The notes beneath the pieces are model-generated. The model was not told the origin of the DNA. It ran no database searches and saw only the letters and a list, made by a program, of their open reading frames with translations. This document shows, one piece after another, positions 7,471 through 14,414 of a stretch of 18,911 nt of DNA; the stretch's first letter is position 1; the number at the start of each line of letters is the position of its first letter. The stretch is from Deltaproteobacteria bacterium (GTDB lineage Bacteria; Desulfobacterota; Desulfobacteria; Desulfobacterales; JAFDCJ01): positions 1-18,911 of the forward strand of contig JAJRVC010000508.1 of the NCBI GenBank assembly GCA_024277475.1. The letters are read 5' to 3'. Both the position numbers and the translations under genes were made by a program.

Positions 7471-7500
7471 TTCACAATTCAGGATGAATTATTGTATAAG
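7471..7500 (+). promoter_or_regulatory. Predicted sigma-70-type promoter upstream of the MASE3 kinase
   Basis: TTCACA (7471-7476, 5 of 6), an 18-nt spacer, then TATAAG (7495-7500, 5 of 6). The start near 7507 would create a leader of about 140 nt that contains two hairpins before the kinase ATG at 7648. Confidence 0.4.
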
Positions 7501-7572
7501 TAATTAAAAAGATAAAAGAATCACACTTAAATATCATCCGGACCAAAGGGGGCAAACCCTTATGGTAATCCT

Positions 7573-7621
7573 AAAGGCGCATACATTGACGCATATTTTA
7601 TATAATGTATGGGCCTTTTTT
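7573..7621 (+). terminator. Strong intrinsic terminator / possible attenuator in the kinase leader
   Basis: The left arm 7573-7587 (AAAGGCGCATACATT) pairs with 7604-7618 at 14 of 15 positions around a 16-nt loop, and six T residues follow (7616-7621). This is a convincing rho-independent terminator on the plus strand. It ends only 26 nt before the kinase start and is preceded by another hairpin (7540-7571). It could end the lipoprotein transcript, end a small RNA of about 115 nt from the promoter at 7471, or attenuate the kinase gene. Confidence 0.75.
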
Positions 7622-7647
7622 ATTTAATGCGTTTGGGGAATTTTCGA

Positions 7648-10470
7648 ATGACCGGAAAACCAACCCAGGAAGAATGGGAACAAAGGGTCAAAAAGTTAGA
7701 AAAGGAAGCTGATGAGCGCAAGCGAGCGGAGGAAGCGTTTAGGGAGAGAGAAAAATCTGTTCTTGCCGGCAGATTTACGACCATTATAGCAGGAATTTTG
7801 ATCTTATTCGGGCTGTATCTTACCAGCCTTTACAATTACCTCCTTTTCCACAGCCTTACAGAGATATTTGGCATTGTTGTGGCCTGTGGCATTTTTATGG
7901 TTACCTTGAATTCAAGGAGGTTTCTGGATAATAATTATTTCCTGCTCCTTGGGATAGCCTATCTCTTTATCGGCGGTTTGGATACAATCCATACTTTGGC
8001 ATACCAGGGCATGGGGGTATTTCAAGGATATGGTGCCGATTTGGCGACTCAACTCTGGATGCAAGCACGGTATACAGAGAGCATTTCTCTTTTAATTGCG
8101 CCTTTGCTGATGACTCGACGGATAAAGATTAACAATTTTTTCTACGGCTATTTATTTGGCGTGGCAATTTTGCTAACATCCGTATTTTATTGGAACATTT
8201 TTCCAGATTGCTTTGTTGAAGGGGTCGGCTTGACGCAATTTAAAAAGGTAGGTGAATATGTAATCTCCTTAATTCTTATAGGCGCTATATTTCTTTTGTT
8301 TCAAAGGCGAAGTGAGTTTGATCCAGGAGTTTTTAGATTACTGGTTACATCAATTATTCTTACTATATGCTCAGAATTGGCCTTCACATTTTACATTAGC
8401 GTCTATGACTTTTCAAACCTGGTCGGGCACTATTTGAAGGTTATATCTTTTTATCTCATCTACAAAGTCGTTATCGAGGTTGGCCTTGCAAAACCTTACA
8501 GTCTCCTATTTAGAAACCTGAAGCAGAGTCGGGAACGATATCGGAATCTGTATAAAAAAACACCGGCGATGTTGCATTCTATTGATAAGACCGGTCGATT
8601 GATCGATGTCAGTGACTATTGGCTTAAGGTTATGGGTTATGAGGGCGGCGAAGTATTGGGCCGGAAATCAACGGATTTTCTCTCCGAAGAATCACGAAGA
8701 GTTGCGGAACAGGAGGCCTTACCGGAATTTTTCAGGATCGGTTTTGCTGATAATGTTGCTTGTCAATATGTTAAAAAAAACGGCGAAACCATGGATGTGC
8801 TTCTTTCCGCTATTTCAGAAAAAGATAATGAACAGAACTTTATTCGCAGCTTGGCAGTCTCACTGGACATCACTGAGCGCAAGCGTGCGGAAAAAGCCCT
8901 AAGTAATAAGGAACGCTATTTTCGCTCGCTGCTTCATAGCTTGCATGAGGATGTAATTGTCGTCGATGCAGATTTTCGTGTAACCGACGTTAATAACAGT
9001 CTTTTGGTTACCACAGGGCTCATGCGCGATGATGTCATTGGACGCCATTGTTTTGAGATTATGCATGGCTATAACGAGTGCTGCTCGAGACACGGAGTAG
9101 AATGTAATCTTCGTAAAGTATTCGAAACCGGAAAACCGCGGAATTCTGTTCATAAGCACCTGTATAAAGATGGCTCTAAAGTTTGGGTTGATATCGTCTT
9201 GTCACCCTTGACGGATGAAAAGGGCAATGTCACCCATGTGATTCAATCAATGCATGACATCACCGCGATCAAGCGAACGGAGCGGGAGCTGCAGCGGAAC
9301 GCTGAACGCCTGCAACTTCTACGTGAGATTGATCGGGCTATCTTAGAGGTACGATCTCCCGAGGAGATTGCCCGCAGCGCACTTGAACGGATTCGCAAGC
9401 TTATCCCCTGCCGCCGAGCCAGCATCCTGCTGTTTGACTATTCGTCTCAAGAGGCCATAACGCTTGCTGTCGACATGACCGGGAAAATTGAGGTCGAGCA
9501 GGGAACACGCTTTCTTTCGGATGCGCTCCCTCGCTTTAAAACGATGTTGCAGGGCAAGATTTATGTGGTCAGAGATATCCTAAAGCAAATACAACCAACG
9601 GCTGTGGAAAAATCCCTTCTGGCCGAAGGCGTGCGCGCTTTTATCAACATACCTCTTTTTGGCAAAGATGAAGTTATCGGCTCACTCAATCTGGCCAGAC
9701 AGGATCCGGGTACTTTTGATAAAGAGCAGATCGAGATTGCCCGGGAAGTAGCCGATTCTCTGGCAATCGCCATCCAGAACGCCCGCCTGTTCGACACGGT
9801 CAGTGAGCACCGCAAACAACTCAGTGCCCTGGCATCCAGGTTGTCTGAGGTGGAGGAAGCAGAGCGGCAGTATATATCCCGCGAGCTGCACGATCAGGTG
9901 GGCCAGAATCTGACGGCGCTGAGCATCAATTTAAACGTGGTGGAAAATATGCTGCCGGTCGACATTGCCGAAAAGGTTAGAGAGCGTTTAAGGGATTCTT
10001 CGTTACTGGTTTCAGAGACGACCGTTAGCATCCGCAATCTGATGTCGGAGCTTCGCCCGCCGGTATTGGATGATTACGGCTTGATTGCGGCACTGCGTTG
10101 GTATGGGGAGCAATTTTTAGAGCGTTTTGGGGTGGATGTTAAAGTGAGTGGAAAGGAACTTAAACCACGGATGGAACTTGCCACTGAAACCACGTTGTTT
10201 CGAATCGCCCAGGAGGCCCTGACCAACGTCGCCAAGCATTCTAAAGCCGGCCATGCGACCGTAACATTTACAGCGGATAATGGAAGAATCCGTTTGACCA
10301 TCAGCGACGACGGCAAAGGCTTTGATCATAGAAGGCTGCGCCGGACAAGTGATCGAACCGGCTGGGGCCTGGTGACCATGCGGGAGAGGATTACGGCGCT
10401 GGGCGGAAAACTAACGGTGAAATCGGAACCGGGGGAAGGGACGACGGTTAAAGTGGAGATAGAAAGGTAA
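7648..10470 (+). CDS. Membrane sensor histidine kinase MASE3-PAS-PAS-GAF-HisKA_3-HATPase
   Basis: About 940 residues. Residues 1-35 form a charged coiled coil. About 38-265 is a multi-helix membrane domain resembling MASE3 (six or seven hydrophobic segments). The PAS domains lie at about 293-410 and 420-540, a GAF domain at about 555-710, HisKA_3 at about 735-800 (SRELHDQVGQNL, phospho-acceptor His748) and HATPase_c at about 845-940 (EALTNVAKHS, SDDGKGFD, GWGLVTMRER). This is the NarX/LiaS/DegS kinase type, which pairs with NarL-type regulators, and one follows 48 bp downstream. The second PAS domain carries Cys468, Cys479 and Cys486. The start is set at ATG 7648 (GGGGA 8 nt upstream) because the N-terminal MTGKPTQEEWEQRVKKLEKE is a common start for such kinases; an in-frame ATG at 7609 lies inside the terminator stem. 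The sensed signal is unknown. Confidence 0.93.
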   Translation: MTGKPTQEEWEQRVKKLEKEADERKRAEEAFREREKSVLAGRFTTIIAGILILFGLYLTSLYNYLLFHSLTEIFGIVVACGIFMVTLNSRRFLDNNYFLLLGIAYLFIGGLDTIHTLAYQGMGVFQGYGADLATQLWMQARYTESISLLIAPLLMTRRIKINNFFYGYLFGVAILLTSVFYWNIFPDCFVEGVGLTQFKKVGEYVISLILIGAIFLLFQRRSEFDPGVFRLLVTSIILTICSELAFTFYISVYDFSNLVGHYLKVISFYLIYKVVIEVGLAKPYSLLFRNLKQSRERYRNLYKKTPAMLHSIDKTGRLIDVSDYWLKVMGYEGGEVLGRKSTDFLSEESRRVAEQEALPEFFRIGFADNVACQYVKKNGETMDVLLSAISEKDNEQNFIRSLAVSLDITERKRAEKALSNKERYFRSLLHSLHEDVIVVDADFRVTDVNNSLLVTTGLMRDDVIGRHCFEIMHGYNECCSRHGVECNLRKVFETGKPRNSVHKHLYKDGSKVWVDIVLSPLTDEKGNVTHVIQSMHDITAIKRTERELQRNAERLQLLREIDRAILEVRSPEEIARSALERIRKLIPCRRASILLFDYSSQEAITLAVDMTGKIEVEQGTRFLSDALPRFKTMLQGKIYVVRDILKQIQPTAVEKSLLAEGVRAFINIPLFGKDEVIGSLNLARQDPGTFDKEQIEIAREVADSLAIAIQNARLFDTVSEHRKQLSALASRLSEVEEAERQYISRELHDQVGQNLTALSINLNVVENMLPVDIAEKVRERLRDSSLLVSETTVSIRNLMSELRPPVLDDYGLIAALRWYGEQFLERFGVDVKVSGKELKPRMELATETTLFRIAQEALTNVAKHSKAGHATVTFTADNGRIRLTISDDGKGFDHRRLRRTSDRTGWGLVTMRERITALGGKLTVKSEPGEGTTVKVEIER

Positions 10471-10518
10471 ATATTTAATTGACAGTCAACAGTCAACAAT
10501 CCCAAAGTGAGGTGGGTG

Positions 10519-11172
10519 ATGACCATCAGCGTTTTCCTGGCCGATGACCACACGGTGGTGCGGGACGGTTTACGTCTTTTGCTGGAGTCTCAAGATGATA
10601 TCACGGTCGTGGGTGAGGCTGCCGATGGGCGACAGGCTGTGCGGCAGGTGCAAAAACTGAAACCCGATGTGGTCATCATGGATATTGCCATGCCGGAGCT
10701 TAACGGCATCGAGGCCACCCAAAATATCTGTAAAACCTGCCCGTCAAGCCGGGTCCTTATTCTCTCCATGCACGCCTCCAAAGAATACATCTTCCGGGCG
10801 CTGAAAGCAGGTGCAACGGGGTATCTGTTGAAAGAATCGGCCGGCCGGGAAGTTATTATTGCCGTGCGTGCGCTACATTTGAATCGGCGTTACTTACACG
10901 AAAGTGTTACCGGAATTGTCATCAACGATTATTTGGAGTACCGTCAGGCCGATGATGTCCAAAGCCGTCTTGATCTGCTCAGCTCACGCGAACGAGAGAT
11001 TTTGCAACTAGTAGTGGAGGGAAAAACCAGCGCCGAGATTGCCGATACCATATCTCTCTCTCCTAAAACCGTCGAGACATACCGCAGTCGCTTGATGCAG
11101 AAGCTTGCGATAAAAGACATCCCCGGACTGGTGAGATTCGCCATTAAGCATGGAATTGTGACGATTGAGTGA
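10519..11172 (+). CDS. NarL/FixJ-type response regulator (REC-LuxR HTH)
   Basis: A 217-residue regulator and likely partner of the preceding kinase. The receiver domain has Asp9-Asp10 (FLADDH), phospho-acceptor Asp55 (VIMDIAMPELNG) and Lys105 (YLLKES). The C-terminal LuxR-type helix-turn-helix starts near residue 154 (LSSREREILQLVVEGK, then SAEIADTISLSPKTVETY). All key residues are intact. ATG 10519 is preferred over the in-frame GTG at 10507 because GAGGTGG ends just upstream of it. The pairing of a HisKA_3 kinase with a LuxR-type output is the standard family arrangement; target genes are unknown. Confidence 0.94.
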   Translation: MTISVFLADDHTVVRDGLRLLLESQDDITVVGEAADGRQAVRQVQKLKPDVVIMDIAMPELNGIEATQNICKTCPSSRVLILSMHASKEYIFRALKAGATGYLLKESAGREVIIAVRALHLNRRYLHESVTGIVINDYLEYRQADDVQSRLDLLSSREREILQLVVEGKTSAEIADTISLSPKTVETYRSRLMQKLAIKDIPGLVRFAIKHGIVTIE

Positions 11173-11190
11173 GGCCTGAAGAATGATAAG

Positions 11191-11266
11191 TGAAACGTGA
11201 TGTGTGATAACTGGCCCCCGGTCACTGATAACTGATCACTAAACACGTTTCACGCATCACGTTTCA
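11191..11266. repeat. Inverted TGAAACGTGATG repeat downstream of the NarL-type regulator
   Basis: Arm TGAAACGTGATGTGTGATAA (11191-11210) is the inverse of 11247-11266, with only a few mismatches near its inner end. The loop contains further CACTGATAACTGATCAC words. It may form a stable hairpin at the 3' end of the operon transcript. No T-tract follows, so it is not a classical terminator. Related GTGATCAGTGATCAG words recur at 12208-12231. Confidence 0.55.
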
Positions 11267-11366
11267 ATTCCTAAATCCCCTCTGTTTTCAATCGTCCATC
11301 GTCATTTATCAGACTTTCCCCACGCTGCCTGTCAAGCTTTCCCGACATACAAGTGCGCTAATTTTT

Positions 11367-11422
11367 GGTAAACTATTTAATACAGAGTTCAGAGATTGCA
11401 GACCTCGTTGAATAGTTTATCC
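11367..11422. repeat. Inverted GGTAAACTATTTAA repeat
   Basis: Arm GGTAAACTATTTAA (11367-11380) pairs with TTGAATAGTTTATCC (11408-11422) with one mismatch and one bulge. The loop is about 27 nt. It could be a regulatory stem-loop in the leader of the receiver gene or a binding site; nothing in the sequence decides between these. Confidence 0.4.
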
Positions 11423-11785
11423 ACCAAACTGGAGGCGGATTTGCAGTGAAGTTGAATGGTTGATTAGACAGTTACCAATTCAGTTTTGCGTAAAATGTGC
11501 AAAACATTTTTCGACTTCTTTGTAAAGCCTTAGCATACGGGTGTTAACAAAGAAAAAATTTTGAATCAACTTTTTGAAACCTGTATGGCTTCGGCTTGTC
11601 CGGGTTGGGTAAATTATAGTCATAATTTCAAAATGTTACGATTGTTAAAACATGAAGTTTCCAATTATTTTGTAAATATGGCAAAAATCTATATTTACAA
11701 CCACTTAACCAATCAACTAATCAGTCAAGCAACGACATCTGGATTCACGCATCGCGAATTCACAAAAACATTGAGGAAGAAGTTC

Positions 11786-12208
11786 ATGTTCTTCGCAGAC
11801 AAAAACAAGCAAGTTGTCCGCCCCGCCATTCTAATCGTGGATAATCACAACTCGGTGCGAATTTCGTTGCGGGAGTGGCTAAGTGCGGTCTTTTCTGATT
11901 ATAAAATTTTAGAAGCTGGAAACGGGGAAGAAGCCGTAGAGATCGCTTTCACTCAAAAACCCAAAATTATCCTGATGGACGTTTGGCTTCCCGGCATAAA
12001 CGGCATTGAGGCGGTTCGGCGCATCAAGGAAAGATCGGAGCACGTACAGGCTGTGGTGCTTTCCCTCTATGAAAGTCCGGAGTTCAGGGCCGATGCCAAA
12101 GCCGCCGGTGCCGTTGATTACGTTCTGAAAGATAAATTGGGGGTTGAGTTGATTCCGGTTTTAACAAGACTGATGTCGGAAACGGGAAGCGTGAGGAATG
12201 AAAAGTGA
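11786..12208 (+). CDS. Stand-alone receiver-domain response regulator
   Basis: A 140-residue CheY-like protein with a receiver domain only. Phospho-acceptor Asp65 lies in IILMDVWLPGINGIEA, and Lys115 in YVLKDKLG. The acidic pair at strand 1 reads Asp19-Asn20 (ILIVDNHNS) instead of Asp-Asp/Glu-Asp, a change that could weaken Mg2+ binding or alter phosphorylation lifetime. There is no output domain. ATG 11786 is chosen because GAGGAA precedes it by 7 nt and it starts a normal receiver N-terminus. Located 133 bp upstream of the heme kinase gene, it is probably its phosphotransfer partner (inference). Single-domain receivers often act as shuttles to a histidine phosphotransferase or bind a protein target. 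Confidence 0.9.
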   Translation: MFFADKNKQVVRPAILIVDNHNSVRISLREWLSAVFSDYKILEAGNGEEAVEIAFTQKPKIILMDVWLPGINGIEAVRRIKERSEHVQAVVLSLYESPEFRADAKAAGAVDYVLKDKLGVELIPVLTRLMSETGSVRNEK

Positions 12209-12341
12209 GGCGTGATCAGTGATCAGTAGTCAGCGCCAACGCCGGCCTGAAAAACGGCCGGTTTGAAGGATGGGTTTAAAACAAAAAATCAGCATTATTT
12301 GAACCTGTTTTTTCGGTGTTTTTTGGGAACAAAAGGACGGT

Positions 12342-14414
12342 ATGGCAGGCAAAAATATCATAACCGACCGTAGACTCCGGCAAAAACCGATGAAAATAAG
12401 CACTCGCCTTTTTTTCACCTGCGGGTTGGTATTCATCATTACCGGAATAATCGTGATCACCCTGGTGAACTTCCATTTGCGGCAACAGGCATTGGCTGAA
12501 GCCGAATTAAAGGCCCGGATTATCCTGGATAGCAATCTTGCCATCCACACTTATTTCAGCCACCAACTGAAACCGAAACTTTTTAAATTAACTGATTCAA
12601 TTGCAGCGGAAGGTTATTTTGAGCCGGTGTGGATGTCATCCACTTATGCCGTGCGGGAAATTGACAAATACTTTAAGACACTTAACACCCAAGACTATTA
12701 TTACAAGGAAGCCGCGATCAATGCCCGCAGTCCTGAAAATGAGGCCGATCTATACGAAAAAGCTTTTTTGCAAGAATTGAATGCGAACCCCGAGCTGACA
12801 AGACGCTCTGTCGTCAGGATTCTGGAAGGAAAGCCGTACTTTGTTACCTTGCGCCGCGGCGAAAAGATGGAGAAGTCATGTCTGCGCTGTCACAGCACTC
12901 CCGACCGGGCGCCGGCGGATCTGGTGAGGCATTATGGCCCTGAGCGCAGTTTTAACCGTAACGTCGGCGACATCGTTTCAGCCATCTCGATCCGGGTGCC
13001 GTTTTCAGCAGCCTATGCCCGAACGCAACGATTTGTATACCAGCTTTCGGGTTTATTGTTCATCCTGCTCTCTGTTCTTTTTGCAGGGCAGTACTATTTG
13101 AGCAAACGCTTGATGTTTAAGCCGCTTTATGTAATTCGCGATAAAGCCATTCAGATCTCGACCAGTGATGAACGTCTGGGCGAGGAAATTCCTCTGCCTG
13201 CGGGCCAAGAATTGAACGAGCTGACGGCTGCCTTTAATTCAATGTCGATAAGCTTGAGAAATATTATGGACACCCTGGAAGAACGCATTGCGGAACGAAC
13301 GGCAGAGTTAGCGATCGCAAATGAGCAGATGAAGGCGGAAATAGAAAAGCGCAAACGGGTCGAGGAGATATTCAAACTCGAAAAAAATATGGCTCAAATG
13401 TATCTGAATATTGCAGGGGTGATGATTGTCGTTTTAAGTGCCGATCAAAAAGTTGTACTTATCAATAAAAAAGGCTGCGATGTTTTAGGGTATGAAGAAA
13501 AGGAAATTTTAGGGAAAAATTGGTTTGATATGTTCATTCCTCAAAGAGATCGTAAACAAACAAAAATTGTTTTCAAAAAGGTGTTTGTAGGTGAAATCGA
13601 AACGGTTGGATATTATGTAAATTCGGTTTTAGCTAAAAACGGCGAGGAGCGGATGGTTGCCTGGCACAACACTTTATTCAAAGACGGAGAAAATAATATC
13701 ATCGGCACGTTAAGTTCGGGTGAAGACATCACGGAACGTATCAAAGCGCAAAATGCACTGAAAACCTCGCTCAAGGAAAAAGAAGTTTTGCTGCGTGAAA
13801 TTCACCACCGGGTCAAAAACAATATGCAGGTGATAACCAGTTTGCTCAAGCTTCAGTCTGCCAATATAAAACATAAGCCCTATAGCGAGATGTTCAAAGA
13901 GAGTCGCAACCGCATTAAATCCATGGCGCTCGTCCATGAGAGGCTGTATAAATCGCAGGAGTTAGCCCGCATTGACTTCGGCCGATACGTAAAGGATCTG
14001 GTGTCCGGCCTTTACAGTTCCTATGGGATTGAGACATCCGGCATAAAACTTGAGCTTGACCTTGAAAGCGTTTTGCTGGAGCCAGATTCAGCCATTACGT
14101 GCGGATTAATCATTAATGAGCTGGTTTCCAACAGCCTGAAACATGCCTTTGCAGATAAAAGAAAGGGGACTATTAAAATCGTTCTATGTTCAATCGATGA
14201 ACGTTCTCTTGAGCTGTCGGTAAGTGATGATGGTATCGGCTTGCCGCCGCAGCTGGATATAAGAAATGCGGAGTCTTTAGGGTTGCGTCTGATCCTAATG
14301 CTGTCAGAAGACCAGCTTGACGGTGATATTAAGCTGGATCGAACGGGGGGAACAAAATTTACCGTACGGTTTAAACGGTGCAATACACGTAAAATGGATC
14401 AAGGCCGTGACTAA
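12342..14414 (+). CDS. Periplasmic c-heme sensor histidine kinase (DUF3365/Tll0287-like, HAMP, PAS, HisKA_2)
   Basis: A 690-residue kinase. Transmembrane segments lie at about 23-43 and 230-252. The periplasmic part between them resembles the DUF3365/Tll0287-like domain and carries a c-type heme motif, Cys180-Leu-Arg-Cys183-His184 (SCLRCHSTP). Next come HAMP (about 254-305), a coiled coil, a PAS domain (about 350-470), a HisKA_2 dimerisation domain (REIHHRVKNNMQVITSLLKL, His489 likely phosphorylated) and HATPase_c (INELVSNSLKHAF, SDDGIGLPP). The heme should be attached outside the membrane, so redox state or a gas such as NO or O2 is a plausible signal (family knowledge plus inference). AAAGGACGG precedes the ATG; an in-frame Met17 is an alternative start. 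The hybrid kinase gene overlaps its end by 8 bp, indicating translational coupling. Confidence 0.93.
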   Translation: MAGKNIITDRRLRQKPMKISTRLFFTCGLVFIITGIIVITLVNFHLRQQALAEAELKARIILDSNLAIHTYFSHQLKPKLFKLTDSIAAEGYFEPVWMSSTYAVREIDKYFKTLNTQDYYYKEAAINARSPENEADLYEKAFLQELNANPELTRRSVVRILEGKPYFVTLRRGEKMEKSCLRCHSTPDRAPADLVRHYGPERSFNRNVGDIVSAISIRVPFSAAYARTQRFVYQLSGLLFILLSVLFAGQYYLSKRLMFKPLYVIRDKAIQISTSDERLGEEIPLPAGQELNELTAAFNSMSISLRNIMDTLEERIAERTAELAIANEQMKAEIEKRKRVEEIFKLEKNMAQMYLNIAGVMIVVLSADQKVVLINKKGCDVLGYEEKEILGKNWFDMFIPQRDRKQTKIVFKKVFVGEIETVGYYVNSVLAKNGEERMVAWHNTLFKDGENNIIGTLSSGEDITERIKAQNALKTSLKEKEVLLREIHHRVKNNMQVITSLLKLQSANIKHKPYSEMFKESRNRIKSMALVHERLYKSQELARIDFGRYVKDLVSGLYSSYGIETSGIKLELDLESVLLEPDSAITCGLIINELVSNSLKHAFADKRKGTIKIVLCSIDERSLELSVSDDGIGLPPQLDIRNAESLGLRLILMLSEDQLDGDIKLDRTGGTKFTVRFKRCNTRKMDQGRD

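Larger units (their letters stand above)
11173..11785. other. Non-coding region between regulator genes
   Basis: About 610 bp. It holds the inverted repeat at 11191-11266, a second inverted pair at 11367-11380 and 11408-11422, and A/T-rich alternative hairpins at 11483-11510 (GTTTTGC with GCAAAAC, or AAAATGT with ACATTTT followed by T residues). An open frame reaches back to a TTG at 11561, but it has no ribosome site and encodes no recognisable domain before residue 76, so it is treated as leader. Confidence 0.5.

Noticed and set aside
7530..7585. Resemblance of GGGGGCAAACCC...CCTAAAGGCGC to a c-di-GMP-I (GEMM) riboswitch
   Set aside because: The GAAA tetraloop and the GACGCAAAGC segment that define the aptamer are absent; only short words match. 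Kept as an unnamed leader hairpin instead.
11561..11785. 75-residue extension of the orphan receiver from a TTG start
   Set aside because: No ribosome site at the TTG and no recognisable domain; GAGGAA precedes the internal ATG at 11786.
12242..12261. CCGGCC...GGCCGG hairpin as terminator of the orphan receiver gene
   Set aside because: The stem is only 6 bp and is followed by GTTTGAAGGA, not a T-tract; at best a weak structure.
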